From: Rufibacter sp. DG15C
GTDB lineage: Bacteria; Bacteroidota; Bacteroidia; Cytophagales; Hymenobacteraceae
Direction of reading: 5' to 3'
DNA: 64,000 bases
Assembly (NCBI RefSeq): GCF_001577755.1
Contig: NZ_CP010776.1
Location: 2,666,001 to 2,730,000 of the forward strand
Part shown: positions 50,351 through 58,034 of the stretch, one piece after another
Layout of the letters: every line of letters begins with the position of its first letter
Numbering within the stretch: the first letter of the stretch is position 1
Made by a program: the position numbers and the translations under genes
Notes under the pieces: generated by a model
Database searches by the model: none
Told to the model about the DNA's origin: nothing
What the model saw: the letters and a program-made list of their open reading frames with translations, nothing else

Positions 50351-51133
50351 CTATTTGAAAATTTCTGCGAAGAATTGTTTCATGGCATCCCAAGAGCGTC
50401 TGTCGGCGGCGGCGTTGTAGGCGGCGCCTTTGCTGTTGTCATTACCAGCCTCTGGGTTTGTGAAGGCGTGTATGGCGTTGCTGTAGGCAATGAACTGGTA
50501 ATCTACTTTGGCGTCATTCATCTCTTTCCAAAATCCGTCCAGTTCAGCTTTAGACACATAGGGGTCAATGGCGCCGTGGGCTACCAATACTTTGGCTTTG
50601 ATGTTCTTGGCGTCTGCCGGGTTGGGCGAACCCAATCCTCCGTGAAAGCTTACCACGCCCGCCAAATCAGCGCCGCTGCGGGCTAGTTCCAACACCGTGG
50701 TTCCGCCAAAGCAATACCCAATGGCCGCCATCTTCTTGGTGTCCACGTTGGCTTGCTTTCTTAGATGGTCCAAGGCGGCATTGACTCTGGCTCTAAGTAA
50801 GAGAACGTTGTTTTTGTATTTACCGGCCTCGGCGCCGGCGGCGGCTGGAGAGGTAGGACGCACGCCTTTTCCATAAATATCAGCGGCAAAAGCCACGTAA
50901 CCCATCTTAGCCAATTGATCGCAGCGTTTCTTGGTGTAGTCATTGATGCCCGTCCACTCATGCACCACCAGTACGGCGGGTCTTTTGCCTTTCAGGGCGG
51001 GGTCATACGCCAGATAGCCTTCCAGCGTGGTTTGGCCTTCTTTGTATTCTACCAGTTGGGTTTTAATCTGTTGAGCCTGTGCGGTGGTCATTAGAAAGAG
51101 AACGAAGGTGAAAAGCAAAACTAGTTTTTTCAT
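50351..51133 (-). CDS. Dienelactone-hydrolase-family alpha/beta hydrolase, exported
   Basis: A 260-residue protein with a Sec signal (KKLVLLFTFVLFLMTTAQAQ). PAVLVVHEWTGINDYTKKRCDQLAKMGYVAF supplies the oxyanion strand and the early Glu. AAIGYCFGGTTVLELARSG carries the Cys nucleophile typical of dienelactone hydrolases. LVAHGAIDPYV has the catalytic Asp and SNAIHAFTNP the His. The substrate in the periplasm is unknown. It is followed on its 3' side by a repeat copy and then the GH3 gene, but each gene has its own spacer. Confidence 0.9.
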   Translation of the reverse strand: MKKLVLLFTFVLFLMTTAQAQQIKTQLVEYKEGQTTLEGYLAYDPALKGKRPAVLVVHEWTGINDYTKKRCDQLAKMGYVAFAADIYGKGVRPTSPAAAGAEAGKYKNNVLLLRARVNAALDHLRKQANVDTKKMAAIGYCFGGTTVLELARSGADLAGVVSFHGGLGSPNPADAKNIKAKVLVAHGAIDPYVSKAELDGFWKEMNDAKVDYQFIAYSNAIHAFTNPEAGNDNSKGAAYNAAADRRSWDAMKQFFAEIFK

Positions 51134-51267
51134 GATAGAAGTAGTAAAGTATGGAGAGTTTACAGATTGGACAAAATCCTAGCACACAGCGCAGAGAACC
51201 GGGTCAGCTTACTAACTTATAAGAAACCGCATTGTTTTGGTTGCAGGAGAAAGAGTCTGACTAGAGT

Positions 51268-51305
51268 GGTTTTTAGGCTGTTTTCTGGAAATCAGGCCAA
51301 AAACG
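51268..51305. repeat. TTTTTGGCCTG inverted repeat, copy 17
   Basis: Arms GGTTTTTAGGCTGTTTTC and GAAATCAGGCCAAAAACG, flanked by partly complementary CTAGAG/GACTAG. It abuts the terminator at 51309-51337, giving it a T5 on the minus strand. Confidence 0.8.
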
Positions 51306-51308
51306 ACT

Positions 51309-51337
51309 AGGCCTACCTCATGTAGTGAGGTAGGCCT
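51309..51337 (-). terminator. Terminator of the DUF2059 gene
   Basis: AGGCCTACCTCA pairs with TGAGGTAGGCCT. Read on the minus strand it is followed by AGTCGTTTTTGG, where the T5 comes from the adjacent repeat. Confidence 0.85.
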
Positions 51338-51368
51338 TGCCTTAAAAAACGGTTACATCAACAATTGC

Positions 51369-51824
51369 TTAGTTGTCCTGCATCTTCTTCTGCAGAATCT
51401 GTTGTAGCTCCATCAGGTGCGGCTGAATCTTGGACTGGCCCAACTGCGCGCCGCGCAAGGTGAGCGTGCTTTGCTTGGCAGCCAATTTCTTGCCGGTGGG
51501 CGTCTTAAAGAAAACGGTCATGTCTTTGAGCTCCTTCTCGGTGAACTCCTCCATGTACATTTTGATCATGTCCTCTTTGAGGGCATCCCAGCTCATGTAT
51601 TTGGCAAAGAAGGAACGCACCTCTATTTCGGCGTCTTTCATGGCCGGCATCTGGTCCATTTGCAGGGTGAGCATCTGCTGCAGGTTGGTGTCTACCGTTT
51701 TGGGAGTGTCCATGGTCAACAAGAGGGTTTCTGCGGCTTTGTAGTGACTAGAAGTGGCTTGCGCCTGCGCGCCGCCCACGGTGGCCAGCAACAGAAGCAG
51801 ACCCAGTAAAAATGATTTTTTCAT
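51369..51824 (-). CDS. DUF2059-domain periplasmic protein
   Basis: A 151-residue protein with a Sec signal (KKSFLLGLLLLLATVGGAQAQA). The mature part is helical, with the DUF2059 core MYMEEFTEKELKDMTVFFKTPTGKKLAAKQ near the C-terminus. The function of this family is unknown. The ATG at 51824 was chosen because the frame upstream (to 51857) has no signal; a -7-like box sits at 51924-51931. It diverges from the Nudix gene. Confidence 0.85.
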   Translation of the reverse strand: MKKSFLLGLLLLLATVGGAQAQATSSHYKAAETLLLTMDTPKTVDTNLQQMLTLQMDQMPAMKDAEIEVRSFFAKYMSWDALKEDMIKMYMEEFTEKELKDMTVFFKTPTGKKLAAKQSTLTLRGAQLGQSKIQPHLMELQQILQKKMQDN

Positions 51825-51923
51825 AAAATAAATAATTACGGTATCATGTACGCACATTTGTGCCCGGCGGCCTTAATCTTGCCAATTCTTTCCGAAGCGT
51901 TGTACACAAACCAGCCCCGCACA

Positions 51924-51931
51924 CAAACGTA
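51924..51931 (-). promoter_or_regulatory. -7 promoter box for the DUF2059 gene
   Basis: On the minus strand TACGTTTG fits TAnnTTTG, about 100 bases before the ATG. Confidence 0.4.
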
Positions 51932-51984
51932 TTGCCTTTGGCGCGTACAAGCCGCTTTTTCTAAGACTCAAACATTCTCTTTTC

Positions 51985-52521
51985 ATGAAAATAACCAAAA
52001 AAGAAACCGCTTATAAAGGTCATTATCAATTGCAGGTTTACACGGTGCAGAACGGGCAGGAGGAGTTTAAGCGCGAAGTCTTCCAGACGGGTGTTGCAGC
52101 CGCTGCCTTGGTCTTTGACACTGCCCAGCAAAAGTTCATCTTGGCCAAACAGTACCGTCCGGCCGTGGAGCAAGACATGGTAGAAGTGGTAGCCGGCATG
52201 CTGGACAGCCAAGATGAAAAACCCGAAGACGCCATCACCAGGGAGATTGAGGAAGAAATTGGCTACGCCGTAGACAAACTAGAGTTCATCTCTGAGTTCT
52301 ATCCTTCGCCAGGAGCTTGTTCAGAGAAAATAGTCCTGTTTTATGCCGAGGTCAGCCACCAGGTAAACGAGGGCGGGGGCAAAGACGATGAACATGAAAG
52401 CATCCAATCCATCTTATACAGCCCTAAAGAATTGGCAGAGAACGTGTTTAATGACGGTAAAACGTTCATGGCCGTGCAATGGGCCAAGGCCAACATCCTA
52501 CCTACACTTGCCCAAAAATAG
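51985..52521 (+). CDS. Nudix hydrolase (ADP-ribose/GDP-mannose pyrophosphatase-like)
   Basis: A 178-residue cytosolic enzyme that cleaves nucleoside diphosphate-sugars. The Nudix box is AGMLDSQDEKPEDAITREIE then EEIGY, with all metal-binding Glu residues but one extra residue between the Gly and first Glu. KQYRPAVEQDMVEVVAG precedes it and FYPSPGACSEKIVLFYAEV follows, as in the NudF/NudK group. The start is ATG. The true substrate is open; sugar-nucleotide control would suit a polysaccharide-producing cell. Confidence 0.9.
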   Translation: MKITKKETAYKGHYQLQVYTVQNGQEEFKREVFQTGVAAAALVFDTAQQKFILAKQYRPAVEQDMVEVVAGMLDSQDEKPEDAITREIEEEIGYAVDKLEFISEFYPSPGACSEKIVLFYAEVSHQVNEGGGKDDEHESIQSILYSPKELAENVFNDGKTFMAVQWAKANILPTLAQK

Positions 52522-52659
52522 ATAAACTGGGGGCGGGCTTTTCTGGGCGTAGCACGGAATATTGAAACTTGGCCTGCAGGACGGCACTAACTCTGTGGCC
52601 TTGGTCTCGTAAATAGGGTACACGTTTGTATAAGTATTCACCCTCAACCTTAAAAGACC

Positions 52660-53208
52660 ATGGCTGACGACAATAGAAATTCCGAGAATCAAGAAAACGA
52701 GAACCAAGCTAATAATAAGAACAAAGCCACCAATCAACCAACGGGCGGTTTTGCAGACCACAACTACGGTACCAAGGCCAAAGACGGCAACACGGCCAAT
52801 TATGATTCTCAAGGCAGAGAAGACATCAATGATGCCGGCGGCAACCTGGACAAGGGACAAGCCCATGATGACATAAACGGCGGTGGTGACATCTTAGGCC
52901 GTCAAGGCGGCGGACGCGGCGAAGCGCAGGGCTTGGGCAAAGTGCCTTCTAGCCCGGTAAGCCACACTCCGCGCGGCGCTGAAAGTGACAAAGACACTGG
53001 CCGCGGCACCCATGCGGGCGGGCTAGGTGACAGCCACAGCGGCTTTAAAGGAAACCACAACGGCAACGATGGTACCGGCGGCGGTAAAAGCAGCGGTAGT
53101 GCCGGCCACGGCAGTGACCCGGAGCAGCGCAAGCAGTCATCTGGCGGTACTTCTGGCAAAGATGATGTCAACAACCCTAACATTGCCGGTAGAGGCGGCA
53201 AACACTAG
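52660..53208 (+). CDS. Hydrophilic, glycine-rich, probably disordered protein
   Basis: A 182-residue protein with almost no hydrophobic residues. The N-terminus is Asn/Glu rich (NRNSENQENENQANNKNKAT), the rest Gly/Asp/Ser/Lys/His rich (GQAHDDINGGGDILGRQGGG, GGLGDSHSGFKGNHNGNDGT). It has no signal, membrane segment or cysteine. Composition resembles hydrophilins or stress proteins. Codon use is core-like and a terminator plus repeat follows the stop, which supports a real gene. No family recognised. Confidence 0.65.
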   Translation: MADDNRNSENQENENQANNKNKATNQPTGGFADHNYGTKAKDGNTANYDSQGREDINDAGGNLDKGQAHDDINGGGDILGRQGGGRGEAQGLGKVPSSPVSHTPRGAESDKDTGRGTHAGGLGDSHSGFKGNHNGNDGTGGGKSSGSAGHGSDPEQRKQSSGGTSGKDDVNNPNIAGRGGKH

Positions 53209-53227
53209 ACCCATTTCTTGTTTAGTG

Positions 53228-53263
53228 CAAAATGGCCTGTTCTGTAAAGGACAGGCCATTTTG
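53228..53263 (+). terminator. Terminator after the glycine-rich protein gene
   Basis: CAAAATGGCCTGT pairs perfectly with ACAGGCCATTTTG around a 10-base loop, and the T5 of the adjoining repeat follows. Confidence 0.88.
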
Positions 53264-53299
53264 TTTTTGGCTTGTTTTGGGCAAACCAGGCCAAAAACG
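53263..53299. repeat. TTTTTGGCCTG inverted repeat, copy 18 (last)
   Basis: Arms GTTTTTGGCTTGTTTTGG and CAAACCAGGCCAAAAACG. It lies directly after the hairpin and is the last copy before the second glycan cluster, which has none. Confidence 0.78.
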
Positions 53300-53480
53300 G
53301 AGGGTGTTAAGTTTTAAATAATTTGCAATAGCCAGAGGAGCAGGCCAGAAACTAAATCAAAATAATAGGAAAAAGCCGGGCCAAATGGCAATTTAAAATT
53401 TAGAATTCCCTTTCTTAGAGGTCTGACTGTAAGAGTGGTGTCTCTTTGCTGTTAGCAAGTAAAAACGTGCGTTTTCTTAA

Positions 53481-54392
53481 ATGAGCCAAGCGAGCCCCAT
53501 ATTTAGTGTTGTAATTCCGCTTTATAACAAAGGGGCTTACGTGGGCGCTACCTTGCAATCTGTGCTAAAGCAGACCTTGACCAAATTTGAGGTGGTAGTG
53601 GTGGATGATGGCTCTACAGACAATGGCTTAGAAGTGGTCAAGAGTTTCACAGATAACAGAATCAAGATATTTCACCAGCAGAACGAAGGCGTTTCTTCTG
53701 CCCGGAACCACGGCATACGCCAATCACAGGCAGAATACATTGCTTTTCTAGACGCCGATGACCTTTGGCAGCCCCTATATCTAGAGGAGATGCTCCAGTT
53801 TATGCAACAGTATCCAAACTGTGGCTTGTACATTGCAGCCCATAAAGTAGCTGATAGAAACAAGGTGTTGGAGCCTGACTTGGGCTTAGAAACAGGAATT
53901 CTGCCAGACTATTTTAAAGCTGAGCTGCACAACAAGATCACCAGATTGTCTTCAACGGTGGTGCCGCGCGCCATTTGCCAAGAAGTTGATTGCTTTCCGG
54001 TGGGGATGGTGAGCGGCGAGGATAGTTATTTCTGCGGTAAAATTGCCATTTCCCATAAGGTGGCTTTCCTAGCCAATCCCTTGGTGACCTATAACCGGCA
54101 GTACAGCGGCCTTAGTACTAGGTCTTTTAAAGGAGACACGTGCCAGGAAAACTGGTATGACCTCTACCGGCCCGGCAAGTTTTATCAAAATGAGCTTGTC
54201 GCAGTGAAGGCGTTAAAAGCCGGCATCAGGATGGCCTTGTCCTTGAACAGAGCGCAAAGCCGGGTTATTGAAAAGAAAACCTCCTATACCTCCCTCTTCA
54301 AGAAGAAATGGCGGTATCTCTATTTTCTGAACAGGGTGCCTGCGCCGTTTATTTTCTTGTACAAAAAAATAAAGCCGCTCCTAGGCAAATAG
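53481..54392 (+). CDS. Family 2 glycosyltransferase
   Basis: A 303-residue GT-A enzyme. SVVIPLYNKGAYVGATLQSVL opens the fold, VVVDDGSTDNGLEVV carries the first Asp pair, GVSSARNHGIRQSQAEYIAFLDADDLWQPLYLEEM the DxD, and GEDSYFCGKIAIS the ED acceptor motif. It opens the second polysaccharide cluster, though 192 bases separate it from the export genes. Codons are more balanced than in the AT-rich first island. Donor and acceptor unknown. Confidence 0.9.
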   Translation: MSQASPIFSVVIPLYNKGAYVGATLQSVLKQTLTKFEVVVVDDGSTDNGLEVVKSFTDNRIKIFHQQNEGVSSARNHGIRQSQAEYIAFLDADDLWQPLYLEEMLQFMQQYPNCGLYIAAHKVADRNKVLEPDLGLETGILPDYFKAELHNKITRLSSTVVPRAICQEVDCFPVGMVSGEDSYFCGKIAISHKVAFLANPLVTYNRQYSGLSTRSFKGDTCQENWYDLYRPGKFYQNELVAVKALKAGIRMALSLNRAQSRVIEKKTSYTSLFKKKWRYLYFLNRVPAPFIFLYKKIKPLLGK

Positions 54393-54584
54393 TGATCAAT
54401 ATTTCAGACCATAGCAGGAATATATCCGTATAATACCATATAAATATTAAGCTAATCCAATACGCGTATTAGCTCATCATCTCCTCTCTTCGGCATTCAA
54501 TACAATTACTAGCCAAAAGCTAGATAGTATTGTTGGTATACCTGCACTGCGCCTTACGTCCTAATTGCTTGATTCACCCCTGCT

Positions 54585-55442
54585 ATGCCAACGGCCCCTT
54601 CTACCAAATGGGATTGGGAGATTACAAATAAGACCACTTTCTGGAGCCACAGCCTTCAGGAATTGTGGGCTTATAGGCATTTGTTGGTAGGGTTAGTACG
54701 GCGGTATTTTCTATTGAATTATAACCAAACAGTGTTGGGGCCGCTCTGGATTTTGTTTCAACCCATCCTCACGCTGCTTACTTACGTGTTGGTATTCAAT
54801 AAACTGGTGGGAATCTCTACCGGAGCGCTGCCTCCGGTAGTCTTCTATGCCTCGGGCATTGTCCTTTGGAACTTCTTCAGTGACAGTTTTACAGGCACGT
54901 CTAACACGTTTAGGGAGAACATTCAGTTGTTCAGCAAAGTCTATTTCCCTAGAATCATCATGCCGCTTTCTATTGTGAGTACGCAGTTTCTGCGGTTCTT
55001 CATTCAGTTGGGCATGTTCATAGTCGTCATCCTGTACTACAGCCTAGCCACTGACTTTGCTTTTACCTGGAGTTGGTCTCTGCTGTTGTTACCAGTAGCC
55101 GTTGCTTTGGTGGGATTGTTTGGATTAGGGCTGGGGCTGCTTTTTTCTGTACTCACTGCCAAGTACCGTGATATCACCAACCTTGTGAGCCTGGGAGTTA
55201 GGTTGCTGATGTTCATTACACCGGTCATTTACCCTTTGACCGTCATCCCAGAGAAGTTGCGCTGGGTGGTGCAGTTAAACCCATTGACGCCGCTGTTTGA
55301 GCTGTTCAGACTCTCCATGTTAGGCCAAGGATTGGTCACCCCAGGACAGCTGTTGTACAGCTTGGTAATCACGCTGGTTTTATTGTTCAGTGCCATTTTG
55401 TTTTTCAACAAGCAGGGTGACAAGTTGATTGATGTAGTTTGA
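54585..55442 (+). CDS. wzm: Polysaccharide ABC exporter permease (Wzm-type)
   Basis: A 285-residue inner-membrane protein with six helices. ELWAYRHLLVGLVRRYFLLNYNQTVLGPLWILFQPIL is the family N-terminus with its amphipathic interface helix, FFSDSFTGTSNTFRENIQLF a cytosolic loop, and RVLLMFITPVIYP-like GVRLLMFITPVIYPLTVIPE the conserved C-terminal part. It forms the channel for lipid-linked polymer, with the ATPase encoded next. The two genes are 18 bases apart. A GTPase/teichoic-acid exporter role is unlikely in a Gram-negative. Confidence 0.94.
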   Translation: MPTAPSTKWDWEITNKTTFWSHSLQELWAYRHLLVGLVRRYFLLNYNQTVLGPLWILFQPILTLLTYVLVFNKLVGISTGALPPVVFYASGIVLWNFFSDSFTGTSNTFRENIQLFSKVYFPRIIMPLSIVSTQFLRFFIQLGMFIVVILYYSLATDFAFTWSWSLLLLPVAVALVGLFGLGLGLLFSVLTAKYRDITNLVSLGVRLLMFITPVIYPLTVIPEKLRWVVQLNPLTPLFELFRLSMLGQGLVTPGQLLYSLVITLVLLFSAILFFNKQGDKLIDVV

Positions 55443-55460
55443 AAATGGAGATAGAAAGGT

Positions 55461-56756
55461 ATGTCTGAGACTGTCATCAAGGTAGAACATCTGTACAAAC
55501 TGTACCGCTTGGGTACAATTGGCACGGGTACGTTCAGGCGCGATGTCCAGCGATGGTTTACCACCTCCATTTTGAAAAAGGAAGACCCTTATTTTAAGAC
55601 AGGTTTGGTGGGGAAATCTGACCATATAGAAAACCAATCCATCCTGGCCTTGCAAGACATCAACTTTGAGGTAAAACACGGCGAGGCCGTAGGGGTGATT
55701 GGCAGTAACGGATCGGGAAAATCTACTTTGCTCAAAATCATTTCCAGGATTGTGAAGCCCACGGAAGGCACCGTGCGCGGAAAGGGAAAAGTAAGTAGCC
55801 TGCTGGAGGTAGGCACTGGGTTTCACCAAGACTTGACCGGCCGCGAGAACATTTACATAAGCGGCTACATTCTAGGCATGAGCAAAGCAGAGATCCACTC
55901 TAAGTTTGATGAGATTGTGGCGTTCTCTGGAGTAGAGGAGTTTATAGATACCCCGGTCAAACGGTATTCCTCGGGCATGTATGTGCGGCTGGCCTTTGCT
56001 GTGGCAGCCCATCTGGAACCTGACATTCTGATTGTGGATGAAGTATTGGCCGTAGGGGACGCAGACTTCCAGAAGAAGTGTTTAGGTAAAATGCGGGAAG
56101 TGTCTCAGGCACAGGGGCGTACCATCTTATTTGTCAGCCATAGCATGCAGGCCATCAAAAATTTGTGTGACAAGGCGCTTTGGCTTAATAAGGGTGAGCT
56201 ACAGGCTTTTGGAGACGTCCATACGGTGGTCAACAACTACCTCAATCAAAGTCAGCACTCCAAATTCCAACAAAGCTGGGTTTCCCCCACAGCGGCGCCT
56301 GGCAATGATTGGCTTCGGGTGAAGTCTGTGGAATTAATCCCGCAATTAGAGAGTCCAGAGGCGCCCTTGGATATTAGAGTGCCGCTCACGGTTAAGTTTC
56401 AGTTTTGGTGCTTAAAGGAAGACATCCAATTGAGTGTGGGACTGTTGCTGTTTACTGCCAGTGGCGAATGCATTTTTGACGTGCCCTCAGATCCAGTTCT
56501 CAGCCAGGTGGGCGTGATGGAGGCGGAGTGTACCATACCTGGTAATTTCCTGAATGACGGCTCTTATTACATCTCCCTCAACTTTGTAAAGGACACCTCT
56601 GTGGCGCTTTTCGACTTTGATGAATGCCTTTCTTTTGACTTAGAGGACTACCGGGGGGGCATCCAATGGTATGGCAAATGGTGGGGAGCGGTACGACCGA
56701 AACTGCCCTTCCGGTTAAAACACGCTGAACTGATTTTAGAAGATACCACAATCTAA
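55461..56756 (+). CDS. wzt: Polysaccharide ABC exporter ATPase with sugar-binding tail (Wzt-type)
   Basis: A 431-residue ATPase. The nucleotide-binding domain has Walker A GVIGSNGSGKSTLLKI, signature KRYSSGMYVRLAFAVA, Walker B DILIVDEVLAVGD and H-loop LFVSHSM. From about residue 270 a separate beta-sandwich domain follows (VKSVELIPQLESPEAPLDIR, GECIFDVPSDPVLSQVGVME), as in Wzt proteins that recognise the capped non-reducing end of the chain before export. This suggests a terminal modification, perhaps by the methyltransferase domain encoded at 58035. It pairs with wzm. Confidence 0.94.
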   Translation: MSETVIKVEHLYKLYRLGTIGTGTFRRDVQRWFTTSILKKEDPYFKTGLVGKSDHIENQSILALQDINFEVKHGEAVGVIGSNGSGKSTLLKIISRIVKPTEGTVRGKGKVSSLLEVGTGFHQDLTGRENIYISGYILGMSKAEIHSKFDEIVAFSGVEEFIDTPVKRYSSGMYVRLAFAVAAHLEPDILIVDEVLAVGDADFQKKCLGKMREVSQAQGRTILFVSHSMQAIKNLCDKALWLNKGELQAFGDVHTVVNNYLNQSQHSKFQQSWVSPTAAPGNDWLRVKSVELIPQLESPEAPLDIRVPLTVKFQFWCLKEDIQLSVGLLLFTASGECIFDVPSDPVLSQVGVMEAECTIPGNFLNDGSYYISLNFVKDTSVALFDFDECLSFDLEDYRGGIQWYGKWWGAVRPKLPFRLKHAELILEDTTI

Positions 56757-56760
56757 GGTA

Positions 56761-58020
56761 ATGAAAGCATCCATCTCCTATCATATTCATCACCTGAACC
56801 TAACCAGTGGCTTGCACCTGCCAGATATCCTGGACATGGAACAAGGGCAGTACCTGGTGTTCTGGTGGCGATCTATGGCGGTAGGGCATGTCTTCTTAGA
56901 GCCAAAATCAGAACTTGACCTTCCAGAACTGCTTAAAAAAATAGCTGCGGCCTTAGGTCCAGCGGTAGAGTATTACGCTAAACTAAGCGGGTTGCCCAAT
57001 TGGCCGTGGCGCATGTGGATAGAGCAAGAGGAGACCCAGAAGTGGCGAGAGTTTTTTGAGCTTGTCTTTGCTCCTGTACTTACAAAAGAAGTGCCACGTC
57101 ACGTTCCGGTTTCTGCGGTGGTCTGCACCAGCAACCGTGCTCCCCAATTGAAACAATGTCTGGATCGCCTGCTTAAGTTGGAATGCCAGCCGCAAGAAAT
57201 CATAGTAGTAGACAATGCGCCCGCAGACAATGCCACCCAACAGGTTGTAGAAGAAGTTGAAAGTGTCATGTATGTGCGCGAACCCAGAATTGGGCTAGAC
57301 ATTGCCAGAAACACGGGGGCGAAACACGCTAGGTTGCCGGTGGTGGCCTATTTAGATGATGATGTACTAGTAACCCCGCTTTGGGCCTACCATGTTTGGG
57401 AAACCTTTAAGGACCCCAATGTGGCCGCTATGACGGGACTGGTCATAGCCTCTCACCTTAGATCTGAGGCGCAGTGCATTTTTGAGAAGCACTGGAGCTT
57501 TAACAGAGGCTATGTAGACAAAATCTATGATACCCACTATTTCAAAGCCACGTTGCCTAAAGGTCCACCGGTCTGGGAGATAGGAGCGGGTGCAAATATG
57601 GCGTTCAGGAGAGATGTGTTTGAAGAGGTAGGCTACTTTGATGAGTTGCTGGACGCAGGAGCCGCCGGGTGCAACGGAGACTCAGAAATGTGGTACCGGG
57701 TACTAGCCAAAGGGCATACAATTCACTACAACCCTCGGGCCATTGTCTTTCATGAGCACCGGGAAAATGTGCAGGAATTGAAAAAACAAATCTTCTATTA
57801 CATGCGGGGTCACGCGGTAGCCGCATTACGGCAACAGCGGTATTACAGGGCAGGTTATCCCAAGTATTTAGCCAAGCTTCTCTTGCTGTCCTACAGCCGT
57901 TCGGCAGTGAAAGGCTTTCCAGATTACCCCTTCCAGTATAGAACCTTATGGGCCCAAGTGACAGGATTACTCTCTGGTTTGGCCTTTTATTTTAAGCATA
58001 CCAAGAATTGGGACAAGTGA
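56761..58020 (+). CDS. Family 2 glycosyltransferase with N-terminal extra domain
   Basis: A 419-residue protein. The first 115 residues are of unknown fold (HHLNLTSGLHLPDILDMEQG). The GT-A domain then starts SAVVCTSNRAPQLKQCLDRL, with IIVVDNAPADNA, GLDIARNTGAKHARLPVVAYLDDDVLV (DDD metal motif) and GAGANMAFRRDVFEEVGYFDE; a GDSEMWYRVLAKGH site is the probable ED base. It starts four bases after wzt and ends 14 bases before the next ATG. The N-terminal part may bind the acceptor or a partner. Confidence 0.88.
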   Translation: MKASISYHIHHLNLTSGLHLPDILDMEQGQYLVFWWRSMAVGHVFLEPKSELDLPELLKKIAAALGPAVEYYAKLSGLPNWPWRMWIEQEETQKWREFFELVFAPVLTKEVPRHVPVSAVVCTSNRAPQLKQCLDRLLKLECQPQEIIVVDNAPADNATQQVVEEVESVMYVREPRIGLDIARNTGAKHARLPVVAYLDDDVLVTPLWAYHVWETFKDPNVAAMTGLVIASHLRSEAQCIFEKHWSFNRGYVDKIYDTHYFKATLPKGPPVWEIGAGANMAFRRDVFEEVGYFDELLDAGAAGCNGDSEMWYRVLAKGHTIHYNPRAIVFHEHRENVQELKKQIFYYMRGHAVAALRQQRYYRAGYPKYLAKLLLLSYSRSAVKGFPDYPFQYRTLWAQVTGLLSGLAFYFKHTKNWDK

Positions 58021-58034
58021 TAGCATATGAAGTT

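Noticed and set aside
18454-53299. CRISPR array or REPIN-like cluster explanation for the repeats
   Set aside because: The copies are scattered singly at kilobase spacing with no spacers of fixed size and no cas genes, so this is not CRISPR; a REP transposase (RAYT) gene was not seen.
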